In this document: piece after piece, positions 14,639 through 23,926 of the stretch | Layout of the letters: every line of letters begins with the position of its first letter | How positions within the stretch are numbered: the first letter of the stretch is position 1 | Assembly: GCA_002427605.1 (NCBI GenBank) | Contig: DIRT01000008.1 | Coordinates: 79,490-143,489 of the forward strand | DNA: 64,000 nucleotides | Source of the DNA: Bacteroidales bacterium UBA5429 | GTDB taxonomy: Bacteria > Bacteroidota > Bacteroidia > Bacteroidales > WCHB1-69 | Reading direction: 5' to 3' | Made by a program: the position numbers and the translations under genes | The notes under the pieces: generated by a model | What the model was told of the DNA's origin: nothing | Databases searched by the model: none | What the model saw: only the letters and a program-made list of their open reading frames with translations

Positions 14639-16960
14639 ATGAGTAATTTTAGTTCGATCCTTCAGTCATTGAATGATCCCCAAAGAGAAGCCGTTCAACA
14701 TATTGATGGCCCGCTTATGGTTATTGCCGGTGCAGGATCGGGAAAAACCAGAGTGTTGACCCATAGGGTGGCCTATATGTTGGAGCAGAACATTAATCCA
14801 TACTCCATTTTAGCTCTTACTTTTACCAATAAAGCTGCCAGGGAAATGAAGGAAAGGGTAGCGCAGTTGATTGGAGAATCATTGGCTAAAGCTGTAATGA
14901 TGGGGACTTTTCACTCGGTTTTTTATAAAATTATTCGTGTGGAAGCTGAAAAAATAGGGTTTACACGAAATGTGACGGTTTATGATACCGATGATTCTAA
15001 AAGTTTGATTCGAAATATTGTTAAGGAGATGGATTTGGATCCTAAGGTATATTCTGCCTCTATTATATTGAATAGAATCTCATCAGCAAAATCTAATCTA
15101 TTGAGTCACGAAGATTATGCCGCTAATCCGGAAATTCTTGCCATGGATAGAGACTCTGGAAAGCCTTTTATATCGGATATTTTTACAAGGTATAATATTA
15201 GGTTGAGGCAGTCTGATGCTATGGATTTTGACGATTTGTTGTATTGGATGAATGTTTTATTACGTGATTTCCCAGAAGTACTCTATAAGTATCAACAACG
15301 TTTTCAATACGTGTTGGTAGATGAGTATCAGGATACCAACTTTGCCCAATATATGATTGTCAAAAAATTGGTAGCAGTATACAGAAATCTTTGTATTGTT
15401 GGAGATGATGCGCAAAGTATATACTCATTCAGAGGAGCAAACATTCAAAACATTCTTAATTTTAAAAGAGATTATCCGGAAGCTAGAATTATCAAATTAG
15501 AGCAGAATTACAGATCAACCCAAAATATCGTTAACGCAGCAAATGCTGTGATTAAAAACAATAAGGATCAGGTATATAAAGAGGTGTGGACAGATAATGA
15601 TGAAGGGCAAAAGATCGATATATTTCAAACCAATAGCGATTCGGATGAAGCTCAATTGATTTCCAATTCTATTTTTGAGTATAAGCAAAACTATCATGTT
15701 TCCAATGACCATTTTGCCATTTTATACAGAACTAATGCACAGTCTCGTGCTATTGAGGAGGCATTGATTAAAAGAAATATAGCCTACGTTGTATATGGTG
15801 GAACCTCTTTTTACAGCCGAAAAGAGATTAAAGATGTGTTGGCTTATTTTAGGCTAGTGATTAATCATTATGATGAGGAAGCACTACGTAGAGTGATAAA
15901 CTATCCTCAAAGAGGGATTGGTGCTACAACCGTGGAAAGATTGATCGTGGCTGCTAATCAAAATAAAGTGAGAGTTTGGGATGTGGTCAATAATCCACAA
16001 CGATATGAACTACCAGTAAACAAACCTACTCAAGAAAGATTACAAGATTTTGCTACCAAAATTAAAAGCTTTTCAACTCAATTAACTACCGTGGATGCTT
16101 ATGAGTTGGGGATGTCTATTGTCAAATCTGTAGGTATTATCCAGGATTTAAATCAGGACAAGTCAGATCAGGATCGGAAGCAGAATGTGGAGGAGTTGCT
16201 GGACTCCATGAAACTGTTTACAGAAAAGGAGCCTGAATCTTTATTTAATGAGGCGACAGGAGAAATTGTTGAAGAATATTTTCCATCACTGGATCAATTT
16301 TTAGAAAGTATTGTTCTTTTGACTTCCGAGGAAGAGAAAAAGGAGGATCTGACCGATAAGGTGAAGTTGATGACTATTCACTCTGCAAAGGGATTGGAGT
16401 TTGAGTATGTTTTTCTAGCCGGATTGGAGGAAAATTTATTTCCCTCTTCAATGAGTCTGGGATCAAGACAAGAATTAGAAGAGGAACGCAGACTTTTTTA
16501 TGTTGGTATTACCCGAGCAAAGCAAATATTGACCATCACTCATGCTGCTACCCGATACCGTTTCGGCTCACTACAGTTTTGTGAGCCTAGCAGATTTTTA
16601 GCAGAAATCCCCATGAGGTATATCAATCACACTCAGAAAGCGTCAATGGGTAAAGGGCTGTTTTACCGATCGAGAGGGGGAATGGAAACACAAAGCAGAC
16701 AGAGCTTTAGCTGCCCCCCAATTAATCAAAAAGAAAAAAATAAAAAGATCATTACTGAAAGAAAAATGGAAGCAGTTGGGGAGCCTGCTCAGATTGATGA
16801 GATCCAAGTTAATATGAGAGTGTATCATGATAAATTCGGGTATGGTATTGTAAATCAGTTAGTTGGTGATGGAGCTGATAAAAAAGCAATAGTTCATTTT
16901 GATACAGTAGGACCTAAAACATTGATGCTAAAATTTGCAAAATTAATTATTCCGAAATAA
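14639..16960 (+). CDS. UvrD/PcrA-type superfamily I DNA helicase
   Basis: An ATP-driven 3'-5' DNA helicase for repair and clearing of replication obstacles; 773 residues, the usual length. Motifs in order: Q-motif LNDPQREAVQ, Walker A AGAGSGKTRVLTHR, TFTNKAAREMKERV, Walker B VDEYQDTN, GDDAQSIYSFRGA, QNYRST, MTIHSAKGLEFEYVFLAG and VGITRAKQILTI. The C-terminus has VYHDKFGYGIVNQL, the Tudor-like domain of PcrA that contacts RNA polymerase. PcrA versus UvrD cannot be settled by name alone. It starts 42 bases after tnaA and ends 1 base before the GSCFA gene. Confidence 0.94.
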   Translation: MSNFSSILQSLNDPQREAVQHIDGPLMVIAGAGSGKTRVLTHRVAYMLEQNINPYSILALTFTNKAAREMKERVAQLIGESLAKAVMMGTFHSVFYKIIRVEAEKIGFTRNVTVYDTDDSKSLIRNIVKEMDLDPKVYSASIILNRISSAKSNLLSHEDYAANPEILAMDRDSGKPFISDIFTRYNIRLRQSDAMDFDDLLYWMNVLLRDFPEVLYKYQQRFQYVLVDEYQDTNFAQYMIVKKLVAVYRNLCIVGDDAQSIYSFRGANIQNILNFKRDYPEARIIKLEQNYRSTQNIVNAANAVIKNNKDQVYKEVWTDNDEGQKIDIFQTNSDSDEAQLISNSIFEYKQNYHVSNDHFAILYRTNAQSRAIEEALIKRNIAYVVYGGTSFYSRKEIKDVLAYFRLVINHYDEEALRRVINYPQRGIGATTVERLIVAANQNKVRVWDVVNNPQRYELPVNKPTQERLQDFATKIKSFSTQLTTVDAYELGMSIVKSVGIIQDLNQDKSDQDRKQNVEELLDSMKLFTEKEPESLFNEATGEIVEEYFPSLDQFLESIVLLTSEEEKKEDLTDKVKLMTIHSAKGLEFEYVFLAGLEENLFPSSMSLGSRQELEEERRLFYVGITRAKQILTITHAATRYRFGSLQFCEPSRFLAEIPMRYINHTQKASMGKGLFYRSRGGMETQSRQSFSCPPINQKEKNKKIITERKMEAVGEPAQIDEIQVNMRVYHDKFGYGIVNQLVGDGADKKAIVHFDTVGPKTLMLKFAKLIIPK

Positions 16961-16961
16961 A

Positions 16962-17819
16962 ATGTTATTTAGGACGACTTTACCTTCGCAAAAATATCCT
17001 TTTGAGATGCATTATGAACATGCGTATTGTTTCGTAGGTTCCTGTTTTTCAGATCATTTGGGTTCGTTTTTTGTGGATCATCAGTTTACAACGTTGTCCA
17101 ATCCATTTGGAACTCTTTTTAATCCGTACTCAATTGCTGATAATTTGAAAAATAGCATTGTTAATCAAGGTATAGATAATCAATATATTTATTCTCTTGG
17201 GGATCATTATGTCAGTTTTTTGAATCAGGGTAAATTCCATCATTCGGATTACAATCAACTACAGTCGATTATTTCATCGATTTATAATGAAGTGAATCAA
17301 TTTTTGAAAAAGGCTGAATATCTGTTTATTACATGGGGAACAGCTTATGTTTACCGGTTTATTGAGCGAGATATTATTGTTGGGAATTGTCATAAAATTC
17401 CGAATCATCAATTTAAAAAAGAGAGATTATCGGTTGAAGAGATAGTTTCTATTTATCATGATTTGATTCAGTCATTATTGGAAATCAATCCTCAATTAAG
17501 GATTATTTTTACTGTTAGTCCGGTCAGACATTTAAGTGACGGGTTTCATGAAAATCAATTGAGTAAGTCGATTTTACATCTTGCAATAGATCAATTGACC
17601 GATCAAAAGAACAGTTTTTATTTCCCGGCCTATGAGCTCATTATGGATGATTTGAGAGATTATCGTTTTTATGCCTCAGATCTTTGTCATATTGGTGAGA
17701 ATGGGATACAATATGTGCTGGAACATTTTATCGCTACTTTTTTTAATGAAAAGACGCAACAACAACTTCAAAAGAATCGTTCTATAATCAAACGAACACA
17801 ACACAAACCCTTAAAATAG
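16962..17819 (+). CDS. GSCFA family protein (SGNH-hydrolase-like)
   Basis: A 285-residue protein of the GSCFA family, a set found largely in Bacteroidota and relatives and related to SGNH/GDSL esterases. The name motif is seen as VGSCFSDHLG near residue 25, followed by NPFGTLFNPYSIADNL and the central FITWGTAYVYR; TVSPVRHLSDGF and ASDLCHIGENGIQYV supply the Arg/His-bearing blocks expected of the family. No signal peptide is visible. It starts immediately after the helicase stop and is followed after 6 bases by a serine hydrolase. Substrate unknown; acyl or glycan ester hydrolysis is only suggested by the fold. Confidence 0.88.
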   Translation: MLFRTTLPSQKYPFEMHYEHAYCFVGSCFSDHLGSFFVDHQFTTLSNPFGTLFNPYSIADNLKNSIVNQGIDNQYIYSLGDHYVSFLNQGKFHHSDYNQLQSIISSIYNEVNQFLKKAEYLFITWGTAYVYRFIERDIIVGNCHKIPNHQFKKERLSVEEIVSIYHDLIQSLLEINPQLRIIFTVSPVRHLSDGFHENQLSKSILHLAIDQLTDQKNSFYFPAYELIMDDLRDYRFYASDLCHIGENGIQYVLEHFIATFFNEKTQQQLQKNRSIIKRTQHKPLK

Positions 17820-17825
17820 ATTCTA

Positions 17826-18968
17826 ATGAAACTCCTTTTTATCTTACTCCAGGTCGTATTTATAGGAAATTATCATGCTGATACGATTCCCAAAAAGGGA
17901 ATTCAATTTCAAACAACTCAAGAGATCAATCAAATTTTTGATTGTGCAAACCAACAATTGAAATCTGATGAGGTTCTTTTGTTGTTGACCGATATGGAAA
18001 AACAGCTTAACGGAAGCATGCTTTACGGAAAAGGAGATTCAATTATTTATGAAAAATGGATCGGTTATAAAAAATTATCTAAAGTTGGGAATCAGAAAGA
18101 AAAGATTACCAAAGAGTCATTATTTAATTTGGCATCCCTTTCCAAACAGTTCACAGCTGCTGCAATTTTATTATTGGCATCACAGGACAAATTAGATCTC
18201 GATGATCCGATTACAAAATATTTACCCTCACTTCCTTATTCTCGGGTGACGATTAAGAATTTGTTGACTCATACGTCCGGACTTCCGGAATATCTTAATT
18301 ATGAGAAGTATTTTAACAAAAATATTCCCTATACTAATCAAAAGGTGATCAATTATTTTGCTGCCCGGGTTCCGGCTTCCAAAGTAGTTCCCAATCGTGA
18401 ATTCAAATATATTAACACGAATTATGTTTTTCTGGCTTCTATCGTGGAAAAGATAACGGGAGAAAAGTTTGAAGATTATTCAAGGAAAAACCTTTTTATT
18501 CCTGCCGGTATGACCAATACATTCTTTTATACCGAGTTAAGTGATATTTCCAATATTGATCTTTGTGAAGGGCATTTAAGGAATAAAAGTCAGGTATCTG
18601 ACAATATTTTAAACAGTGTAGTGGGAGATAAATCTTTGTACTCAACGGCTGAAGATCTTTTTAAATGGTACATCGCATTTTTTATTGAGTATAAAATACT
18701 ATCCAAAGAGTGGGTTGAGTTAGCGATTACACCTCAAAATTATATAAAAGGTAAATTACCTAACGACTTGTATGGATACGGATTTAGAATAGAAAACAAT
18801 CCTCAAACAGGGACTCTTGTGTATCATGGTGGATTATGGAGAGGATTTCATCATGTTATGACTTTTAGACCTAAGGATCAGTTATTTATACTCTTTTTAA
18901 GTAATTATAGGAACAGAGCTCATAATGGAAAAACCAATGAACTTCTGGAGATTCTTGAGGGTGTTTAA
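17826..18968 (+). CDS. Exported serine hydrolase of the class C beta-lactamase/esterase fold
   Basis: A 380-residue penicillin-binding-protein-like serine hydrolase with an N-terminal signal (MKLLFILLQVVFIGNYHA). The nucleophile box SLSK is at residues 104-107, the YxN box Y195-I-N197 in YINTNY, and the third box appears as YHGG in GTLVYHGGLWRG near the C-terminus. LTHTSGLPEYL is a family hallmark. Relatives include D-amino-acid peptidases and esterases, so resistance to beta-lactams should not be assumed. It is the last gene of the uvrD-GSCFA run and ends 3 bases from the convergent TldD-like gene. Confidence 0.88.
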   Translation: MKLLFILLQVVFIGNYHADTIPKKGIQFQTTQEINQIFDCANQQLKSDEVLLLLTDMEKQLNGSMLYGKGDSIIYEKWIGYKKLSKVGNQKEKITKESLFNLASLSKQFTAAAILLLASQDKLDLDDPITKYLPSLPYSRVTIKNLLTHTSGLPEYLNYEKYFNKNIPYTNQKVINYFAARVPASKVVPNREFKYINTNYVFLASIVEKITGEKFEDYSRKNLFIPAGMTNTFFYTELSDISNIDLCEGHLRNKSQVSDNILNSVVGDKSLYSTAEDLFKWYIAFFIEYKILSKEWVELAITPQNYIKGKLPNDLYGYGFRIENNPQTGTLVYHGGLWRGFHHVMTFRPKDQLFILFLSNYRNRAHNGKTNELLEILEGV

Positions 18969-18971
18969 CAA

Positions 18972-21900
18972 TTATTCACTTGTATAAGGCAGCACAGAAG
19001 GTTGGGGTGGAATCAGTTGCTCCTGTTTTTTTATTTCTATATTTTTGAACAGGAGTGCTTTAGGCAAGATATAGCTTACGGGAATTCCGACCAGTTGAAA
19101 TTCGTCATATCCAAAAAAACTTTGTTCTCTCCCAGAGGTAACTCTATTGAATACTTGATATTCTTTTTCGACTGCTTCAATTTGTTTAAAGGATTGTACA
19201 GAGAATGGAGGAAGGCTAACACCTCTGATGAGTTGTTCACTACCATCTTTTACGTTAACCTGATAGATATATATGGGGGTTGTTTTTCCATCTCCCAAGT
19301 TGCCAGAGGTTTGAAAATCACGATCGTGCATGTAGGGTAGTTTGGTAATGATATAAGCAAACTGATATCCCTCTTCTTTAGCCATTTTAATCAACTGTTT
19401 TTTCAATTGAGCTCGAGAACGATTGAATCGATACTTATTTTCTCCTTTGAGCCATAAGACTCCGGGAGCTAAGGCCGTTGAAACACGATTCAGACTAAAA
19501 CCAATGCGATGATGTCCTGTGGAGGCGATTGAGCTTGAGGTTGGAATTCTGTCTGAAAGGAACTGTTTAATTACTCCTTTTTCAATTAAAGGAAGGGTAG
19601 GAGAGGGTAAATTTCCTTCTGCATCAATTTTGAAATGCCCAATTAGAGGAGTATGGTTGTATGATTCTAGATGATCGACAGCCAACAGATTAAGATATTT
19701 CGAAATAATTCTTTTATTGATCAGTTGTTCATTTTGGTTCTCTTTTGGTAAATAGGAGAGGAGCCATTTTGTTTGTTCATCAATGCCCAGGAAAGGTTTT
19801 CTTCCAGCTAAGATTCCATTCTCATTTTCAACAAAACTATGATTAAAAAGAGTACCCACAGCATCGTCCATAATTAAAACGGGTCCTTGGTAAATCCCTT
19901 CAAATAGTGGAGCTTTTCTCAATTTATCGAGGTTGTCAGCCAGTTGGAGTGTTACTTTTTTTAAGCTATCAAGTGTAGGAATTACTCCCGATTTATTGAA
20001 GAGAAGTTGAAAGTGATCATTCAAATACTCTCCACTTTCAGTTTGTGTTTCAGCAAAAACACGTAGTGATATCAATGAGTATGGTTGCCTGAATTGTACT
20101 TTTTCAGAATTGAGATAATAAAGATCTGCACTAATGGCGTGAAGAGAGACAGTAGAGTTGATAATGGAAGGATATTCTTTAAATAAAGCAGACAATTGAA
20201 CTGCTATATTTTCCATTTGAGCTTGAGAAAAGGTCTCTTTAGCTCCTCCAGAAGTTGTGTCAGCAATTAGGGTTGGGTAAAAATCGGGAAGTTGTGGCGG
20301 ATGTGATTCTTTGTTTTGTTGTGCGAGTTTATTTTTCTTGGCTTCCCAACGTGCAGCCACTTTCTTGTATTGTTGATCTGTACCTTTCCAGATACCGTTT
20401 CGGATTGCAGAGTACTCAATCTCTTCGGGAATCGCAAAACAAGTACCACTATTAGAGCGATTCTGTATATCAAAATAGTTCAGATTATTGAGTTTGTGAG
20501 AGCCAACTAAAAGTTGAGATTCTATAGAGTTTTTTTGCATTTCTTTAGCGTAAATGATTCCTCCTAATGAAGCTTTAACTGAAATAAATTTTGCATCAGC
20601 CATTAAATAACTGATATAGTAAGGAGAAGGCAATCCGGGGATATAAAGTTCAATTCTATTTCTATCGATTTCTTCTTCCAGAGCTTTAAAAATCTGATTC
20701 TGTTCAGAGGTAGGATATTTAATTTTCTCTGTAGGTCTTTGAATTACAGGGGGTTTTTCTTGAGATTTATTTTGTTTTTGCAATTCAATTTGTTGAACAA
20801 AAAGTGCCGGAGATACACAACTAACGGGAACGGCTCCCGACTCAGCAATACAGATTCCGGAAAAGACAGCAGGTGTGTCCCCTACCGCTTTGATCTGACT
20901 CAACATAGCAAGGGGTGTCCCGATTAAACTAACACCTCTAACTAATTGATCAGGTCTTCCATCAGCAAAAACTTGATATACTTCGATAGGAGTAATCTTA
21001 AAAGCATTGGGGATTTCCCGACTGGTAAGGGTATAACCTCCGGTTACGCTTTTAAGATAGATTCCAAACTCTATATTTTGTTTGATCAATTCCTGGCGTA
21101 ATTGTTCACGAAGTTGGGTATCCGTGTAGTTTTCATCACTTTCTACAATCATATTGGATTGTCTGGATACGGGCTGCATACCTGCTTCTGCTCTGGCATG
21201 TCCATTGGAGAATTCGAATCCGTCAATGGGAGTACGTGACATAAGGAAGGAGTTCAAAACTCCTTCCTTGATGACTTCAACACGACAGCCTCTGATTCCC
21301 TCTTCATCAAAAATATAACTTCCACTAAGAGGAATTCCTTTATAGAATTGCAATGTAGGATCAAAAGTGATATTAATATGGGGATTGAGGATCTGTTCTC
21401 CAACTTTTTTCTTAAAGGTCTGCCCATCTCGTTCACTTTTAAGGCGGGAACCTTCTACTCGGTGTCCAAAAAGTTCATGAAAGAAAACAGCTGCAGCATC
21501 GTTAGAGAGTAAGGCGGGTCCGGAGAAAGATTCTAAAGAGGGTGCTGTTTTCAAGTTAAGGAATAGTTCTTTGAGCTCAATTATTTTCTCTTCAACAACT
21601 TCATTTGAAGGGAGAGATATCGGATCAAAGGCAAACCAGGAATGATAAACCGGGATATTCATTCCATCTTCAGCCTTTCCATCGATGTAAATAGAGAGGT
21701 AAGTGCTTGATTGATTTTGCACAATGCTATTTCCTTCACTGCTTACGTAATATTTGCGAGCTAATGTGTAATTGATGGAAGCTTGGGCTGAAGTAATATC
21801 TTGAAATGGGAATAGTTTTTCTGAATATGATCTTAATTTCCCTTTCCATAGCTCCATATTAAAGCTGGTATTGGAAATGGGGGGTTCATAGTAACTTTCC

Positions 21901-22421
21901 AGGAGACTTTCGGTAAAATCGGGGCTGGAATCCTCTAATTCAACAAGAAGGACACTATTGGATTTCACCTGTTGATATTGTGATGCAGCCTGTTGATAGG
22001 CTAAACCGGTTTCTCTACGGAGAATCTGCTTGAGAGCTGCAATCTCTTCAGTAACAGGAATTCTAATTTTATACTCCTGGTCACCAAAATATACATATCC
22101 TGATCTGATTTCACGAAAATTATCCATTGTCATAGAACCGACTCTGACCTGAATAGTGACAACTCTTTTGTGTTCTTCATCGGATTGATTAATCACATTA
22201 AAGAGAGAACTAATTTTGTAGGAGTGGTTCTCTTCCAAGCGGTAAGTAAGTATATAAGCCGGAGGGTCTAATTTTTTAAGTTCAGCAAAATTTTTATCAC
22301 ACTCTTCTTTAAGAGTTTGCAATAAAATATCCTTTTCGCCCTGGTTTTGACCTGAAAGCGATTTTGAAAATAGAAGGAGCACTCCAATCAGTGCAAAACA
22401 GAGATGACGAAGTCGAATCAT
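18972..22421 (-). CDS. Exported tandem TldD/PmbA-like metalloprotease with a degenerate second half
   Basis: An 1149-residue protein with signal peptide (about 1-24) and two TldD/PmbA-fold halves, roughly 30-545 and 575-1140. The first half has the zinc motif HELFGHRVEG after SGPALLSNDAAAVFF, and a possible third ligand, Cys, in FSGICIAESGAVPVSC. The second half repeats the same landmarks (GPVLIMDDAVGTLFNHSF, GVIKQFLSDRIP, IYQVNVKDGSEQLIRGVSL), but HExxxH is replaced by NHSFVEN and the Cys is missing, so it cannot bind zinc the same way. TldD and TldE form a heterodimer with one active subunit; this looks like an internal fusion of that arrangement. Families of this kind process peptides; the substrate is unknown. 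Confidence 0.85.
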   Translation of the reverse strand: MIRLRHLCFALIGVLLLFSKSLSGQNQGEKDILLQTLKEECDKNFAELKKLDPPAYILTYRLEENHSYKISSLFNVINQSDEEHKRVVTIQVRVGSMTMDNFREIRSGYVYFGDQEYKIRIPVTEEIAALKQILRRETGLAYQQAASQYQQVKSNSVLLVELEDSSPDFTESLLESYYEPPISNTSFNMELWKGKLRSYSEKLFPFQDITSAQASINYTLARKYYVSSEGNSIVQNQSSTYLSIYIDGKAEDGMNIPVYHSWFAFDPISLPSNEVVEEKIIELKELFLNLKTAPSLESFSGPALLSNDAAAVFFHELFGHRVEGSRLKSERDGQTFKKKVGEQILNPHINITFDPTLQFYKGIPLSGSYIFDEEGIRGCRVEVIKEGVLNSFLMSRTPIDGFEFSNGHARAEAGMQPVSRQSNMIVESDENYTDTQLREQLRQELIKQNIEFGIYLKSVTGGYTLTSREIPNAFKITPIEVYQVFADGRPDQLVRGVSLIGTPLAMLSQIKAVGDTPAVFSGICIAESGAVPVSCVSPALFVQQIELQKQNKSQEKPPVIQRPTEKIKYPTSEQNQIFKALEEEIDRNRIELYIPGLPSPYYISYLMADAKFISVKASLGGIIYAKEMQKNSIESQLLVGSHKLNNLNYFDIQNRSNSGTCFAIPEEIEYSAIRNGIWKGTDQQYKKVAARWEAKKNKLAQQNKESHPPQLPDFYPTLIADTTSGGAKETFSQAQMENIAVQLSALFKEYPSIINSTVSLHAISADLYYLNSEKVQFRQPYSLISLRVFAETQTESGEYLNDHFQLLFNKSGVIPTLDSLKKVTLQLADNLDKLRKAPLFEGIYQGPVLIMDDAVGTLFNHSFVENENGILAGRKPFLGIDEQTKWLLSYLPKENQNEQLINKRIISKYLNLLAVDHLESYNHTPLIGHFKIDAEGNLPSPTLPLIEKGVIKQFLSDRIPTSSSIASTGHHRIGFSLNRVSTALAPGVLWLKGENKYRFNRSRAQLKKQLIKMAKEEGYQFAYIITKLPYMHDRDFQTSGNLGDGKTTPIYIYQVNVKDGSEQLIRGVSLPPFSVQSFKQIEAVEKEYQVFNRVTSGREQSFFGYDEFQLVGIPVSYILPKALLFKNIEIKKQEQLIPPQPSVLPYTSE

Positions 22422-22443
22422 CTTAATATAATTTAGTAACCGA

Positions 22444-22451
22444 CAAAGGTA
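22444..22451 (-). promoter_or_regulatory. Promoter -7 box of the TldD-like gene
   Basis: TACCTTTG on the minus strand, 22 bases before the start at 22421. Confidence 0.65.
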
Positions 22452-22480
22452 ATTAAAAAAAATGAAATAGTTCGAAGATA

Positions 22481-22513
22481 AAAAAAAGAACCCAAAAATT
22501 AATTTGAGCTCTT
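22481..22513 (-). terminator. Probable terminator of the DUF1015 gene
   Basis: On the minus strand an 11-bp stem with two G:U pairs (22503-22513 with 22486-22496, loop of 6) is followed by a run of T residues. It lies 37 bases past the DUF1015 stop. Confidence 0.6.
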
Positions 22514-22549
22514 TTTATTTTTCAGGAATGATGATTCCAAAACAAATAA

Positions 22550-23800
22550 TTATTCTAATTCGTGAACAACAAGACCTGAACGTAATTTAGGTTCAAACCA
22601 GGTTGTTTTTGGAGGCATGATATTATTTGTATCAGCAATATCAATCAATTGTTTCATAGAAACGGGATAAAGTGCGAAAGCAACTTTCATTTCACCACTA
22701 TCTACTCTTCTTTTTAACTCTCCTAATCCACGAATTCCACCTACAAAGTCGATTCTGTTATCTGTTCTTAAATCTTTAATTCCTAAAATTTGATCTAATA
22801 CTAAATTGGAAAGGATAGTTACATCCAGAACACCAATAGGATCATTATCATCATAGGTTCCTGGTTTAGCAATAAGTTGGTACCAATTACCACCTAAATA
22901 CATACTAAATTCATGTAGTTGAGCTGGTTTATAGATCTCTTTACCAATCAATTTAAAATCGAAATGTTTTTTTAATAATTCTATAAACTCTTCTTCTGAG
23001 TGACCGTTAAGATCTTGAACTACTCTATTATAGTCAATAATTTTCAGTTGGTTATCAGGGAAAATCACTGCCATAAAATAGTTATACTCTTCTTTCCCAT
23101 TATGATTAGGGTTAGCATTTCTTTTCTCGCTACCAACCAATGCTGCAGCTGCAGTGCGGTGGTGTCCATCAGCAACATAAAGATAAGGAATTTCGGTTCT
23201 GAAAATCTCAACAATCTCTTCATTAATTTTGGGGTCATTAATTACCCAGAAAGTGTGTCCAAATCCTTCATCTGCAATAAAGTCATACTCTGGTTCTTGT
23301 GACGAGGTTATTTTCTCAACTATAGCATCAATTCTATTGTTCGCAGGATAAGTAAAGAATACAGGCTCTACGTTAGCATTAGTAATTCTAACGTGAATCA
23401 TACGATCTTCCTCTTTATCCTTACGAGTTAATTCATGCTTTTTAATATTATTATTGAGATAATCATCGATATGAGCACATCCAACAATACCATATTGAGT
23501 TCTTCCATCCATAGTTTGTGCATAGATATAGAAGTTTTCCTCTTGATCTTGTACTAACCATTTGTTATCTTTAAAGCGTTGAAAGTTTTTCACCACTTGA
23601 TCATATACTTCTTGGGAGTGTTCATCTATTCCCACAGGGAGATCAATTTCAGCTTTAGTAACATGGAGTAAAGAGTATTGATTTCCCGCAGCTTCTTTTC
23701 TTGCTTCTTCAGAATTAAGTACGTCATAGGGTCTCGAAGCTAAATCTTTTACAATTTCTTTAGGTGGTCTGAGCCCCTTAAATGGTTTAATTATAGCCAT
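22550..23800 (-). CDS. DUF1015 family protein
   Basis: A 416-residue cytosolic protein of the widespread DUF1015 family, function unproven. It begins MAIIKPFKGLRPPKEIVKD and carries the characteristic ASRPYDVL, NFYIYAQ-like, YVADGHHRTAAAA and FMAVIFPDNQLKI blocks and the late TTWFEPKLRSGLVVH. The DGHHR motif is reminiscent of ParB/Srx-like nucleotide-binding folds. The frame is open further upstream to 23890, but the ATG at 23800 is chosen because the family start follows directly and because a TACTTTTG promoter box lies 35 bases before it. In some genomes this family sits near serA; not here. Confidence 0.88.
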   Translation of the reverse strand: MAIIKPFKGLRPPKEIVKDLASRPYDVLNSEEARKEAAGNQYSLLHVTKAEIDLPVGIDEHSQEVYDQVVKNFQRFKDNKWLVQDQEENFYIYAQTMDGRTQYGIVGCAHIDDYLNNNIKKHELTRKDKEEDRMIHVRITNANVEPVFFTYPANNRIDAIVEKITSSQEPEYDFIADEGFGHTFWVINDPKINEEIVEIFRTEIPYLYVADGHHRTAAAALVGSEKRNANPNHNGKEEYNYFMAVIFPDNQLKIIDYNRVVQDLNGHSEEEFIELLKKHFDFKLIGKEIYKPAQLHEFSMYLGGNWYQLIAKPGTYDDNDPIGVLDVTILSNLVLDQILGIKDLRTDNRIDFVGGIRGLGELKRRVDSGEMKVAFALYPVSMKQLIDIADTNNIMPPKTTWFEPKLRSGLVVHELE

Positions 23801-23835
23801 AATTACGAAATATTTAGGTTTTAAAATTAACGCTG

Positions 23836-23843
23836 CAAAAGTA
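23836..23843 (-). promoter_or_regulatory. Promoter -7 box of the DUF1015 gene
   Basis: TACTTTTG on the minus strand, 35 bases before the ATG at 23800. Its position supports that ATG over the longer open frame. Confidence 0.6.
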
Positions 23844-23860
23844 GCGAAAAATTCGATATA

Positions 23861-23893
23861 AAAAACAGGGTGTTTGTTTTGCAAAAACACCCC
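23861..23893 (-). terminator. Terminator of the four-helix-bundle gene
   Basis: GGGTGTTT (minus strand 23892-23885) pairs with AAACACCC (23875-23868) across a 9-base loop and is followed on the minus strand by TGTTTTTT. Confidence 0.75.
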
Positions 23894-23926
23894 ACTTTAA
23901 ACACTATAGTTGTATCGCTAAACTCA

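Noticed and set aside
20267..20510. Overlapping short frames on both strands inside the TldD-like gene
   Set aside because: Shadows of the long minus-strand frame; they have no coding pattern of their own.
23801..23890. 30-codon extension of the DUF1015 protein
   Set aside because: It contains the promoter box and the terminator of the upstream gene; the family N-terminus begins at 23800.
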